A stretch of DNA of 64,000 nt, taken from assembly GCF_000027005.1 (NCBI RefSeq), contig NC_012966.1:1550001-1614000 (forward strand), written 5' to 3'. The notes under the pieces are model-generated. The model was not told the origin of the DNA, did no database searches, and saw nothing but the letters and a program-made list of their open reading frames with translations. The number at the start of each line of letters is the position of its first letter. The stretch's first letter is position 1. This DNA is from Komagataella phaffii GS115. Its lineage: Eukaryota > Ascomycota > Pichiomycetes > Pichiales > Pichiaceae. Shown here piece by piece: positions 1-9,357 of this stretch. Position numbers and translations under genes: made by a program.

Positions 1-740
1 GACAATGCATAATCATCCAAAAAGCGGGTGTTTCCCCATTTGCGTTTCGGCACAGGTGCACCGGGGTTCAGAAGCGATAGAGAGACTGCGCTAAGCATTA
101 ATGAGATTATTTTTGAGCATTCGTCAATCAATACCAAACAAGACAAACGGTATGCCGACTTTTGGAAGTTTCTTTTTGACCAACTGGCCGTTAGCATTTC
201 AACGAACCAAACTTAGTTCATCTTGGATGAGATCACGCTTTTGTCATATTAGGTTCCAAGACAGCGTTTAAACTGTCAGTTTTGGGCCATTTGGGGAACA
301 TGAAACTATTTGACCCCACACTCAGAAAGCCCTCATCTGGAGTGATGTTCGGGTGTAATGCGGAGCTTGTTGCATTCGGAAATAAACAAACATGAACCTC
401 GCCAGGGGGGCCAGGATAGACAGGCTAATAAAGTCATGGTGTTAGTAGCCTAATAGAAGGAATTGGAATGAGCGAGCTCCAATCAAGCCCAATAACTGGG
501 CTGGTTTTTCGATGGCAAAAGTGGGTGTTGAGGAGAAGAGGAGTGGAGGTCCTGCGTTTGCAACGGTCTGCTGCTAGTGTATCCCCTCCTGTTGCGTTTG
601 GCACTTATGTGTGAGAATGGACCTGTGGATGTCGGATGGCAAAAAGGTTTCATTCAACCTTTCGTCTTTGGATGTTAGATCTCGAATAATAACTGTTATT
701 TTTCAGTGTTCCCGATCTGCGTCTATTTCACAATACCAAC
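1..740. other. Intergenic region, 5' of the polyamine oxidase gene
   Basis: No supportable gene is seen in these 740 bases. The open frames are short, and the longest begins at GTG rather than ATG. The stretch must hold the promoter of the oxidase gene that starts at 741. On the minus strand there is a perfect TACTAAC branch-point heptamer (plus-strand 441-447), but no matching splice donor was found above it, so no intron is called. The left part may belong to a neighbour outside the window. Confidence 0.5.
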
Positions 741-2069
741 ATGAGTCAACCAAATCCAAATGTCATCATTGTAGGCGCTGGGATTTCAGGCATCAAAGCT
801 GCAGTCGATCTCAAAAGCAATGGCGTGAATGCGTTGATTTTAGAGGGTAGGGACCGTATTGGAGGTAGGTTGGTTGCGACTCATGAAACCTCAGTCTCAT
901 TGGATTTGGGGGCATCCTGGTTTCATCGTGTTCCTGACAATGTCCTATATGAGAAAGTTATCAATAAAGAATACAAGTCTCCGGTTGAATTTACCTTTGA
1001 TGACTCGAATGTCAAAATTATGGCCAAGCCAGTAGATTTGTTGCCATTTTGGCAGTTTGTCAAGTCCCAGCCTCAAGACGACACCTTACGGAATTTTGTT
1101 TATAAGTACTTGCAAACTACAAAGCTTAATGAAGTTGATACCCAAGATTTTATTAAGTTTGTTAGGGGTACCTCTGAGATTGGTGGTGCTGGCAATTGGT
1201 GTTATATATCCGGTAAGAATGCTGTCCCGCCGTCAGAAACTCAAGGCAGAGATGCCTTTGTCACCAGCACATATGCCCAAATTCTACAGCAAGAAGCTTC
1301 TTACTTGGACCCCTTTCAAATAATTACATCGTCCAAGGTCACCGAAATCATCAAAAACACTGCCAGCTCAACATATACAGTTAAGACCTCATCCGGAGTT
1401 ACTTACTCCGCAGACTTTGTTATTGTGACGGTGCCTCTAGGGGTTCTCAAAAGTGATGACATTTCATTTACTCCTCCACTCCCTACATCTATTTCCAGCC
1501 AATTGAACAAAGTCCAAATGGGAAACATTGCGAAAGTAATATTTGAGTTTGAAACTGTTTTCTGGGATGAAACTGTGGACAAATGGCTTTTGTTTCCCGA
1601 AACACATCCGGAAGAGGGCAACAAATTTGGTCATTTGCCTTTAGAATATGAACCTTCCTCAAGTGAATTCACTGCTCTTGTTTGCAACATTTTCAAATCA
1701 AAAAGTGCTAAGATCCTAGTGACATTGGTTAGCGCTCCCATAGCTATATACCTTGAGGCTCACCCCCAGGAAGCCTGGAACCTTTTGAAACCGATGTACT
1801 CTCAGATTTCTGCGTGCGACGAATCCGAGATTCCTAAACCTGTTAAGCAGGTGGTAACATCCTGGTCGTTGGACCCATTTAGCAAGGGCTCTGTTTCTGC
1901 TACAGGTCCTGAGGATATTCCCCTCATTAAAGAGTTTATACAAGGAGTAGGAAACTTGCGCTTTGCCGGGGAACATACAAGTGATGTAGCCAGGACTCAA
2001 GCCCACGGGGCTTACCTCACTGGTCAACGAGAAGCCAGCTTTATTATTAGAGATATATATAAATGTTGA
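741..2069 (+). CDS. FMS1: FAD-dependent polyamine oxidase (Fms1-like)
   Basis: This is a 442-residue flavin amine oxidase. The N-terminus carries the dinucleotide-binding signature VIIVGAGISGIKAA (about residues 8-21), followed by the second FAD contact GRDRIGGRL and the LDLGASWFH segment. The C-terminus has the conserved FAD-binding FAGEHTS stretch. Fms1 of S. cerevisiae oxidises spermine to spermidine and 3-aminopropanal, feeding pantothenate synthesis and hypusine formation, and the same role is inferred here. Length is close to the family norm of about 500. There is no signal peptide and no C-terminal peroxisomal SKL-type tripeptide (it ends IYKC), so a cytosolic site is likely. The ATG at 741 places the FAD motif at the usual distance from the start. 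The stop lies only 7 bases from the stop of the convergent F-box gene. Another amine oxidase specificity is possible. Confidence 0.8.
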   Translation: MSQPNPNVIIVGAGISGIKAAVDLKSNGVNALILEGRDRIGGRLVATHETSVSLDLGASWFHRVPDNVLYEKVINKEYKSPVEFTFDDSNVKIMAKPVDLLPFWQFVKSQPQDDTLRNFVYKYLQTTKLNEVDTQDFIKFVRGTSEIGGAGNWCYISGKNAVPPSETQGRDAFVTSTYAQILQQEASYLDPFQIITSSKVTEIIKNTASSTYTVKTSSGVTYSADFVIVTVPLGVLKSDDISFTPPLPTSISSQLNKVQMGNIAKVIFEFETVFWDETVDKWLLFPETHPEEGNKFGHLPLEYEPSSSEFTALVCNIFKSKSAKILVTLVSAPIAIYLEAHPQEAWNLLKPMYSQISACDESEIPKPVKQVVTSWSLDPFSKGSVSATGPEDIPLIKEFIQGVGNLRFAGEHTSDVARTQAHGAYLTGQREASFIIRDIYKC

Positions 2070-2076
2070 ATGTAGA

Positions 2077-3639
2077 TTAATAGTTTTCTCCTAATTGCTC
2101 TAAAACCCTAGCCCTGGTCCGTTCTTCTTCCTCCTGCGAAACTTTTACCTGAAAAAACCCCCTCCATTCGTCTACATTGAAGTTCCTTGCCCAAGGGAGT
2201 CCCTTAGCCATTCCACTGTCTTCGATGTCTAGTCTGCTTAAAAATTGTTTAGCTGCACAGTTTTCCAGGAAGTATGCTGGGAAATCACTCTCCAACCACA
2301 TGACTCGTCTCAGTCTGAGTACCTCTAACTTCTGGAGGGCTAGTAAATTTGCGATTATATCCTTCTCTGTGACCTTTTCCCAAACATGCAGCGTCGAATC
2401 AAACATTGAATACACAGTATCGGACAAAAATATAGGCTTCCCATCTACCACTTGTTGCTTAGGGTGGTCCAGTAACATAGTCGAATGCACAGGTATCCTA
2501 TTAGAGCCCCGTCCGGTTTGCCAATCAAAAGTGCTAAACGATAGGACTTGGTAATCATGACTCAAAGATATGCCACTGAAGTCAACAAACTTGAGGTTGG
2601 GACACAATTGTAAGAGATGGATGATATAGCCAATAGGAATATCCTTGGAGCACCAGTAGTTACTAAAGAAACTATTCTCCAAAGGGTGAGGTGTCGAAAA
2701 AGGCTTTCTGTTGTCTGTGTGTTTTTCTGGTAGCTTCTTTACATAGTTCACTTTGCCGGGATCCTTCTCATGGTTCTGAGATAGTTTGCGGAATTGCGAT
2801 TTCAACTTATTGAATAGCCTATCGCTTTCCTTCGCCGAGCAGTTAGTATAAGATCTCCCCAAGTCATTGGTAAAAGGTGTTGCCTTCTGTTCATACAGAG
2901 AAGTGTGAGATAAGCGACGTTCGTTTGTGGATCGATTTGAAGAGGTAGTGAACCGGGCACCATAGACCGGATGATCACGAAATTTCCAGTCCCTCCATCC
3001 GGCTAACGGTTCCAAATGCTGATTCCTTAGTGCTAAGTCTTTGATATAGTAGCCTTCATCCGATAAATCAACCCCTGGCCTTACTTTCGACAGATCTAAG
3101 CTCTTCAAGTGGAGTGCCAATTCCTGATGGTTTAACAAAGTATATACAAATTGAGCAAGCCTGTAGGTGGAAGTAATGTAAGGGTCTCTGTATAATACTG
3201 GGGTAACAGCGGCCTTCAATTTCTTAGAAACGTACAAGCAATGAATCAAAGTAATTCTGTCATCGACGTAGGACATAACAATGGATAATACTTCTGTCGG
3301 TAACGATTCCAGTGACTTTGGAGGGGCTCGTACGTTTGATATAGTGTTCATGGTAGAACGGATAGAGTGGATAGAAAATGAATCCGAAGTAGAACTCATC
3401 AATTTCTTCCTCTTTGTGTTGATTGGCTGCAACAGCGACTTGTACTTCATCTGGAACCTTTTCTTGGTGTTTTCCTTGACCAAGGAGAGAGGATAATAGC
3501 CACTAGGGAAAGACAAGGGAGGATCATTCTCCTGACTGTGAATCAATTGATGAGTAACATAATCATACTGCGTATTCGGGGATAACAAAGAACGATAAGG
3601 TGGCAAATGATTCTGATAATAGCTCAGGTAATCTGTCAT
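2077..3639 (-). CDS. F-box domain protein, substrate unknown
   Basis: This is a 520-residue protein with an F-box at about residues 109-150 (SLESLPTEVLSIVMSYVDD, then LYVSKKLKAAVTPVLYRDP). F-box proteins bind Skp1 and recruit substrates to SCF ubiquitin ligases. The region after the F-box contains leucine-rich stretches such as LQLCPNLKFVDFSGISL and LQKLEVLRLRRVMWLESDFP, suggesting degenerate leucine-rich repeats as the substrate-binding part. The N-terminal 100 residues are basic and serine-rich with no known domain. I start at the ATG at 3639; a frame one codon longer begins with TTG. It converges with the polyamine oxidase gene, 7 bases apart at the stops. I do not recognise a specific orthologue, and the target is unknown. 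Confidence 0.7.
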   Translation of the reverse strand: MTDYLSYYQNHLPPYRSLLSPNTQYDYVTHQLIHSQENDPPLSFPSGYYPLSLVKENTKKRFQMKYKSLLQPINTKRKKLMSSTSDSFSIHSIRSTMNTISNVRAPPKSLESLPTEVLSIVMSYVDDRITLIHCLYVSKKLKAAVTPVLYRDPYITSTYRLAQFVYTLLNHQELALHLKSLDLSKVRPGVDLSDEGYYIKDLALRNQHLEPLAGWRDWKFRDHPVYGARFTTSSNRSTNERRLSHTSLYEQKATPFTNDLGRSYTNCSAKESDRLFNKLKSQFRKLSQNHEKDPGKVNYVKKLPEKHTDNRKPFSTPHPLENSFFSNYWCSKDIPIGYIIHLLQLCPNLKFVDFSGISLSHDYQVLSFSTFDWQTGRGSNRIPVHSTMLLDHPKQQVVDGKPIFLSDTVYSMFDSTLHVWEKVTEKDIIANLLALQKLEVLRLRRVMWLESDFPAYFLENCAAKQFLSRLDIEDSGMAKGLPWARNFNVDEWRGFFQVKVSQEEEERTRARVLEQLGENY

Positions 3640-4988
3640 CAAATTTGAAATATCAACTGGTCTTTGTTTGTAATTGTTATCAGGTTAGCTTTCTTGATCG
3701 TGATCAGTGAATAGAGTGATATGTGGGATATCTGTGGTGCAAGGATGTTCTCCATAACAACATATACTAATTGTTATTGCTACGATGATATTCAAGGTAA
3801 TAGTACTGCTCACAGCTCGGATGAACGAACTGTTCATGCTATACATTGGCGCTCTTTGTGTGTTCTTGGCTTGATCTTTTTTTGGGGCTATTTTGTTCCA
3901 TTCTATGCTATTTTTTCTTGATTTTTATTCACTATTACTGGTCACAATACATTGATTATGTAAGGGGCTTGTCATCTGAACGTTATTTTGTATACAACAT
4001 AGGGAGACCATGCGGGGAGCAGCCCTTTGGGAAAAAATCGTACATTCGGAAAGGCGCACTGCACTGCACAGTGGAAAACATATGGAGTGTCCCCGTTTGT
4101 CTACGGCACAAAGGATTGGCAACCTAGAGAGAGAGAGAGATTCTCCACTCAAGACAGTAAATAGAGCTGTCGTGATTGGCTAGGGTTTACTTAAATTGTT
4201 AACAAACTGTCACACCTTAGTTATCTTGAGTTAACCAGCAGTCTTGGTTATTACAATTGTGTGATGGTGAGTAATGTGGTTCAAAAGGGTGAGTTTTCCT
4301 AGGGAAAATACTGGCAAAGACACCTAAGAACTACAAGATATATAAATCTGTTAGAAAAAGGACACCTAAATAATGAAAGACTTTGATCTTGAGTGGCCCT
4401 CCTGATACATATATCAAGATAGAGGGGCATCATGATACAAATTGTATCTGTCGAAATTATTCGACCTTTCCTTTTAGTAACTCAAGTCACGATAAGTGTT
4501 AGCATCATCAGGTGTAAGGATTAAATCTTTTGTTCCAGGTCTTGATGCATTTTTCAGCCCATTAGCAATCAGAATTTAGGGTTACTAGGTTGCTGCAGCT
4601 TGATACCTATATATGTTCCTATTCTTTCGTTATTTCTTACGTTATGTTTGAGCATTAACCTTCTACTTACATTCTGACATTCACAGATCTCTTTTTTTGC
4701 ATTCTGGATTTAACTGGTTCGTTTTAAATCCTGATGTTCTAGAAGCCCAGAACCATACCATGCAAAATCGTAACACCTGTCGACGAGATCATTCTGTCAA
4801 CAAAACTATACTTGCTACATCTTCTTGCTCATCTTATCCAATGTTGAGGTGTACGCGATTAATAGGAATTCCTGTTTCCTTCTAATGTATCCTCCCGCGA
4901 GACCCTCTAGCCTCCACCTCGCTCCTACCAATCCTTCGCACCCTTTACGTATCCAGATATTTGATCCACAATCATCGCCCTCACCAGA
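3640..4988. other. Long divergent intergenic region
   Basis: These 1.35 kb separate the F-box gene (leftward) and the DUF1746 gene (rightward), so they hold two promoters. The only open frames are short, overlapping and without recognisable protein features. A GA dinucleotide run lies at 4126-4140. I see no tRNA, no LTR and no splice-signal set. It is long for a divergent promoter in this genome, so an unseen non-coding RNA remains possible. Confidence 0.5.
4126..4140 (+). repeat. GA dinucleotide microsatellite
   Basis: Fifteen bases of uninterrupted AG repeat lie in the long divergent intergenic region. Such runs may act as GAGA-type promoter elements or simply be slippage products. Confidence 0.8.
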
Positions 4989-5861
4989 ATGATCCCCTTA
5001 GATAAAGAGTTTGAGTTGAACAACCAAAGAGTCCTAACAAAACGCAAGATTGAGTACAGAGCGAACTTTGTTACCCTCGTGGACATAGTATGCTATGTGG
5101 TTCTTCTCACGATATACTTCAAAGATAATTCCTTTCTTCGACTTTTAGTACGAACAATAGTACAGGTTGCAATTTCCAATCCTTTCCCTATCGACATTCC
5201 GTTGTCAGGCAGAACAATGCCTTTTAAGAAAATGTATTCTAAAAAGCTTCTTCAGGTGGTGGAGTTCTCCAATTTACTCTGTTTGGCTGCACATATCTTC
5301 ATGACACCTACCCATACACAGTCTTACACTTCGGGACTTGAGAGGTATCTGGATACCTACAACTATGGAGGCATTGCAGTTCATTTGATTGGAGAAAAAT
5401 ACATAGATAATTGGCTTGTGGAAAGAGTTTTCCTTTTATTCAACGACTTGATGCTATTTGGGTTACAATTTTTGTTGTTCTATGTGACTTGTTGTGTAAA
5501 CCAGAATGTTCTTCCGGAAGATGGTAATGAGGAGTGCACAGAACCTTCAGAGATTGTGAATGAAATAGCAGAACCAAATGAAAGAGTTGATAATCCGATC
5601 CAGGATATTACAGAAACAGATACACCTATCCTTCTAGGTGAGGAGCTAGAGCAAGACATAGAAGACTCAAAAGAATACGACGGTTACACCGGCAATATAA
5701 AACTTTTCGATTGTGATCCACTACATACTATCTCCACAATCAGAAAATTCAATAGACATAACGTGGGAGACATTGAGGAAGGCCAAGGGGATGGAACTTT
5801 GGGGGAGATGCCAGGTAGTTTTGAAATGATTACTGGCAATAGACTGCATAACATTGTATAG
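4989..5861 (+). CDS. DUF1746 membrane protein, Dsc4/Vld1-like
   Basis: This is a 290-residue membrane protein. Three hydrophobic segments are visible: about 27-45 (NFVTLVDIVCYVVLLTIYF), 85-103 (VVEFSNLLCLAAHIFM) and 152-172 (VFLLFNDLMLFGLQFLLFYV). An acidic, probably cytosolic tail of about 110 residues follows, with many Glu and Asp. The RKIEYRANFVTLVD start and the order of segments resemble fungal DUF1746 proteins, which include S. pombe Dsc4 and, as I recall, S. cerevisiae Vld1. Those are subunits or adaptors of the Golgi/vacuole Dsc (Tul1) membrane ubiquitin ligase. The role here is inferred from that family only. The ATG at 4989 is the first in frame. It converges with RPC40, whose stop is 25 bases away. 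Confidence 0.6.
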   Translation: MIPLDKEFELNNQRVLTKRKIEYRANFVTLVDIVCYVVLLTIYFKDNSFLRLLVRTIVQVAISNPFPIDIPLSGRTMPFKKMYSKKLLQVVEFSNLLCLAAHIFMTPTHTQSYTSGLERYLDTYNYGGIAVHLIGEKYIDNWLVERVFLLFNDLMLFGLQFLLFYVTCCVNQNVLPEDGNEECTEPSEIVNEIAEPNERVDNPIQDITETDTPILLGEELEQDIEDSKEYDGYTGNIKLFDCDPLHTISTIRKFNRHNVGDIEEGQGDGTLGEMPGSFEMITGNRLHNIV

Positions 5862-5886
5862 CATATGAATGAAATTAATATAATTT

Positions 5887-6894
5887 TTAGTTCATGTTCC
5901 CGATCGGACAATTTTTGAGGTATTCCGCTTTATTCTTCAAAATTCTAACACTTTTGAAGAAAATCTCTTCTGGAGGCATACAGCCAGTGCTTTCTACGTT
6001 GAAAATGAAATGATCTCTTTGTCTTGCCAGCTTAACTTTTCCTTCAAATTCAGGGTGTCTCAAACATTCTCGTGAAACTGTGTCTCTTCTAGCATCCTTG
6101 ACTACAGCTTGGCCATTTTCAATGGCAATGACTCCTTTGGGGAAACATTTTTGAAATTTTTCTGCATCTTTACCAGTGATGGGCTGTGTAATATTAATTA
6201 CCGGTAACAGTCTGTAACTGGCAGTGCAAACTGGTGAAAATTTGGCGTGATCTGATCCCAACCCTAAGATACAGTGAGCTTTCAATGAAATTTCCTGTCC
6301 CGGTCGTAGTTTGGCGATTACAATATCAGGATCAGCGGCAACCACCGGAGAATCGGCAAAAGTTTCCACCTGACGACCCTGAGGTTCAAACTTCAGGTCT
6401 CTAGAGTAAACGATTGAGTTTCTGTATAAGTTTTCTGGATCATTGTTATTCTTTGCTGGGTGTGGATTCTTGGTACAAGCGACATTAAGTGATATTACTA
6501 CTGTATTTTCGTCAGTGAAACGTTCACTCTCTTCCACGCCTCGATCCACCCAACTTAGGCGATCGGGATCTATCTGCAAAGGTACTAGACCTATTCTTGA
6601 GGCTAGAACTTCATCCTGGATAACTGACGAGTTATTATTAATGTAAACATGTTCGACAGAAACCGAAGGTACCTCACTGATCATGATTCTACGGAACGCA
6701 TTGGCAATTGATGTATCTATGTGTATAAGATCAAAATTCAGCGTCCGGTCTGTTCTGTAGCCAACTTTAATTTCCAAAGTGTCTTTGAATTTTTGAAGGT
6801 CCCATGCATAATCAGTATTGCTGTCGTATCCTGGAAAATCCGTAGAGCTAACATTAGTTACCCTGTCCTTCTCAATATTGACTAAGTTGGACAT
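5887..6894 (-). CDS. RPC40: RNA polymerase I and III shared subunit AC40
   Basis: The protein is 335 residues, the same length I recall for S. cerevisiae Rpc40. AC40 pairs with AC19 as the alpha-like heterodimer that nucleates assembly of RNA polymerases I and III in the nucleus. The alpha-type motif is clear at about residues 60-105 (IDTSIANAFRRIMISEVPSV, then SSVIQDEVLASRIGLVPL). The insert domain follows, and the second dimerisation part is at the C-terminus (RDHFIFNVESTGCMPPEEIFF). The first ATG at 6894 is used. It shares a 176-base divergent promoter, carrying a 19-base A tract, with the coiled-coil gene at 7071. This is one of the firmest calls in the window. Confidence 0.95.
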   Translation of the reverse strand: MSNLVNIEKDRVTNVSSTDFPGYDSNTDYAWDLQKFKDTLEIKVGYRTDRTLNFDLIHIDTSIANAFRRIMISEVPSVSVEHVYINNNSSVIQDEVLASRIGLVPLQIDPDRLSWVDRGVEESERFTDENTVVISLNVACTKNPHPAKNNNDPENLYRNSIVYSRDLKFEPQGRQVETFADSPVVAADPDIVIAKLRPGQEISLKAHCILGLGSDHAKFSPVCTASYRLLPVINITQPITGKDAEKFQKCFPKGVIAIENGQAVVKDARRDTVSRECLRHPEFEGKVKLARQRDHFIFNVESTGCMPPEEIFFKSVRILKNKAEYLKNCPIGNMN

Positions 6895-6931
6895 TTCTAG
6901 TTCAAAGAGTACTCTACAGAAAAACTAACAT

Positions 6932-6950
6932 AAAAAAAAAAAAAAAAAAA
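6932..6950 (+). repeat. Poly(dA) tract in the RPC40 divergent promoter
   Basis: Nineteen consecutive A residues lie 38 bases upstream of the RPC40 start codon and 120 bases before the next gene. Poly(dA:dT) tracts exclude nucleosomes in yeast promoters, so it probably keeps this short bidirectional promoter open. Confidence 0.8.
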
Positions 6951-7070
6951 CCAATCTAGGCTGCGCGAACTGGGACTAAACATCCATACATTATAGTGGG
7001 AACCCTCTGGCTAATCTGTAATCTCACAAACACATCAACCTCGAAGGAAAGGCTTTGTTGAACCAGTCAG

Positions 7071-8531
7071 ATGGAGACAGTAGGCATTGAATCATTTGGG
7101 GGGACGCTTCCAGAAGTCCCTGAGAAGGATGCTGCAATTTCTTCTCCAACAAGCGATAACAGATATTCCGGTTGGAAGGGATTAGACGATTATCTGATCC
7201 AATCTGGGTATAATGGGTATCAGGAATTTTACGATTATATGAGTGATGAAGGGATGACGTGCGATGATAATATATATCGGGATCTGATTCTAAAGAAGCT
7301 GAAAGTTTTAAATCCAGAAGAAAAATGGGCCAATATTATTTTAAAGTACGATCAGTTAGTAGCCACTGGCTTGAAGTTCGATAGGGACGAATTGGATTCA
7401 AATGTGGAACTAAAGTTTCTCCTGTTTCTGAGAGTAACGAATGCCCTTAAGATATCTGATTTGTTATATGATGATTCTGATGACAAGATTGAGGATGTAT
7501 CCACGGCATTGAACTCCAGGATGCTCAGTCTCACAGGGTTGGCAAACTCTCCTCATGAAGATCAAGTTAAACTAGCATTGATCAAACTGAGCCATATTCA
7601 GTCGGATATACCTTCTCTCTTTGTTTTGAAAACTGCTGATTATCTTTGTACTCTTTCAGGGGACCCTGAGCTCAACCAAGCTTTGATGAAGGATGCTTTC
7701 AAGGTCTTGTTTGCTGTCAACTTCCAGTTCAACAATTATTTTCAATTTGCTGGAAGTGATCCGAACGAACTTTTCAAGTTTCAGCTACTAAGAGTGTTAG
7801 AAGCCAATTGCCCTAAGCTATTTGGAAAATTGGTCGAAAAATTGGGCGACAATCTGATTGATTTCTTACAGGAATGGGTTAACGAGGATTCCTTTTGGAT
7901 AAAGATTCTTGAATCCGACCATTTTTCTAATGTTATTGATGATATAATTCTTCAAAGTTTCAAAGTTCTTGTCCTGTATATTGTCCAATCTTTGTATTCG
8001 ACTCAAGACGTTATCATAGAGAAGTTGGGAATACTAACCGAAAAGGAAGAATACATTCAACTTCTAAACGAGTTTATCTCGATTTCCGAGAGTTCTTTTA
8101 CCAATTTGAGTTTCCAGAATTTGTTCACATACGAAGCCGAATTTAACTCTCTTAAACAACCCTTGAGTGAGCATATCACAAAGAAATCAAGGCTAATACG
8201 GAGTTTGAAGACCAAGAATCACCAATTAATGGTGAATAAACAGAGGAAACAGACCCAATTCAATGATTTATTGGCAAATTACCAACAGTTGAACGAAGAA
8301 AAGATGAACAATGAGCTTTTAGTAGAAAGGCTGAATCGGGAAAATTCTAATTTGACAAAAGAGATACAAGCTAAACAAGACCAGCTGGACGGTTACCTCT
8401 CAAATTACGACGTGATCAAGACTACCAACGATCGTAATAAGGAAATGGATCTTATGAATAATGGTCTGAAGAAAGATATGGAGCAAATCACCAAAAAGAT
8501 TCAGGAGCTACAAGTAAAACTGAAAAGGTAA
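7071..8531 (+). CDS. Unrecognised protein with a C-terminal coiled coil
   Basis: I do not recognise this 486-residue protein. The N-terminal 350 residues read as a mainly helical, acidic domain with many Leu, Phe and Asp residues (for example YLIQSGYNGYQEFYDYMSDE near residue 45). From about residue 370 to the end the sequence is rich in Lys, Glu, Gln and Asn with heptad-like Leu spacing, so a long coiled coil is likely. No transmembrane segment or signal peptide is seen. It lies divergently from RPC40, which suggests a normal expressed gene but says nothing about function. Trafficking tethers, cytoskeletal linkers and spindle or kinetochore proteins all have this layout. I make no functional claim. 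Confidence 0.75.
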   Translation: METVGIESFGGTLPEVPEKDAAISSPTSDNRYSGWKGLDDYLIQSGYNGYQEFYDYMSDEGMTCDDNIYRDLILKKLKVLNPEEKWANIILKYDQLVATGLKFDRDELDSNVELKFLLFLRVTNALKISDLLYDDSDDKIEDVSTALNSRMLSLTGLANSPHEDQVKLALIKLSHIQSDIPSLFVLKTADYLCTLSGDPELNQALMKDAFKVLFAVNFQFNNYFQFAGSDPNELFKFQLLRVLEANCPKLFGKLVEKLGDNLIDFLQEWVNEDSFWIKILESDHFSNVIDDIILQSFKVLVLYIVQSLYSTQDVIIEKLGILTEKEEYIQLLNEFISISESSFTNLSFQNLFTYEAEFNSLKQPLSEHITKKSRLIRSLKTKNHQLMVNKQRKQTQFNDLLANYQQLNEEKMNNELLVERLNRENSNLTKEIQAKQDQLDGYLSNYDVIKTTNDRNKEMDLMNNGLKKDMEQITKKIQELQVKLKR

Positions 8532-8710
8532 TTAGATTACAGACTTATCAGATAATTCAATTTCCCCGGCAAATCTCGTGTTTCTCATTTCTCTTGGCAA
8601 GATATACATTACTCTTGTAGTTCGTACCTGACCGAGTTCGGTCATGCAAGCAACTATTGCAATTTTCCTGTTTATGTACCCTTGTTGCTTAGGTCACTCT
8701 AAAACCCTTC

Positions 8711-8735
8711 TTTCCCGGAAAAACCTTCCGGGAAA
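8711..8735. repeat. Inverted repeat containing CGG-N9-CCG
   Basis: A perfect 10-base inverted repeat, TTTCCCGGAA and TTCCGGGAAA, is separated by five bases. It contains CGG and CCG triplets in the outward-facing arrangement bound by Zn2Cys6 dimers, with nine bases between them. It lies about 620 bases upstream of the MFS transporter start. Binding is inferred. A transcribed hairpin is the alternative. Confidence 0.6.
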
Positions 8736-8955
8736 TCTCTACAGATTGCCAAGTCGGATTAATAATGTGAGACGTTATGTCTTAGCATATATATAAGCCT
8801 CCGTGAATCATGTATAGCCATACCACCCATATCTCTATTCTTGAAGAGGCTTGCCGGCTTGCCGTGAAAATACTTTTATTTGTATTTGTTTACTTCTTTC
8901 ATACGTGGTGAATACCAAAGACAAAACAAGCAACTAAAATTATTTTTCCAGCATA

Positions 8956-8970
8956 TGACGTCTGACGTCA
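8956..8970 (+). promoter_or_regulatory. Two adjoining CRE-like bZIP sites
   Basis: TGACGTC at 8956-8962 is followed directly by a perfect TGACGTCA at 8963-8970. TGACGTCA is the cAMP-response element bound by ATF/CREB-type factors (Sko1 and Aca1/2 in yeast). They lie about 390 bases upstream of the transporter start. The regulator in this yeast is not known from the sequence. Confidence 0.55.
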
Positions 8971-9302
8971 TCATATCATGCACCTCCCCCACCAGCTCGC
9001 CTTATTTTTATGTCCTCCACAATCAGATATATCTGTTTTGCCGAACGTCTTGTAGTAATACAATTCAGAGCAGACTTGGCGGGATAACTAGCTCTAGTTG
9101 ACAAATAAAAGAATTAGTTGTTTTCATCTTGGAGAGCAGGTGGGATCTTTTTCCGTGTTCATTTACATAAATTTTAAATACATTAAGGTTCGAAAAAAAA
9201 GCCAACTCCAGAAAAAATGATTCCGTGCGCATTTGAGGAATGTCTGAAACAGATTGCAGATTGCATTGTCTCCGCAATAAAAATAACCTGTAAATTCAGC
9301 TG

Positions 9303-9310
9303 TATAAAAA
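9303..9310 (+). promoter_or_regulatory. TATA box of the MFS transporter gene
   Basis: TATAAAAA lies 47 bases before the ATG at 9358. A perfect TATA element is more common in regulated than in housekeeping yeast genes. Confidence 0.6.
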
Positions 9311-9357
9311 ACCCCCGTTTTGCTGTCCTCTACCCTCTCTATTAAAGTTTTATAGAC

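Larger units (their letters stand above)
8532..9357. promoter_or_regulatory. Long upstream region of the MFS transporter gene
   Basis: These 826 bases contain no supportable gene and form the upstream region of the transporter at 9358. They hold several ordered regulatory-looking elements: a GACCGA-GT-TCGGTC palindrome (8630-8643), a 10+10 base inverted repeat (8711-8735), two adjoining CRE-like sites (8956-8970), a C-rich CCTCCCCCACC stretch near 8981-8991 and a TATA box (9303-9310). The density suggests a tightly regulated promoter, which would fit a nutrient-controlled transporter. Confidence 0.6.

Noticed and set aside
441..447. Perfect TACTAAC branch-point heptamer on the minus strand
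   Set aside because: No GTATGT/GTAAGT-type donor upstream within the non-coding interval, so an intron is not supported.
611..850. Plus-strand frame overlapping the start of the polyamine oxidase gene
   Set aside because: It is an out-of-frame shadow of the oxidase N-terminus with no family features.
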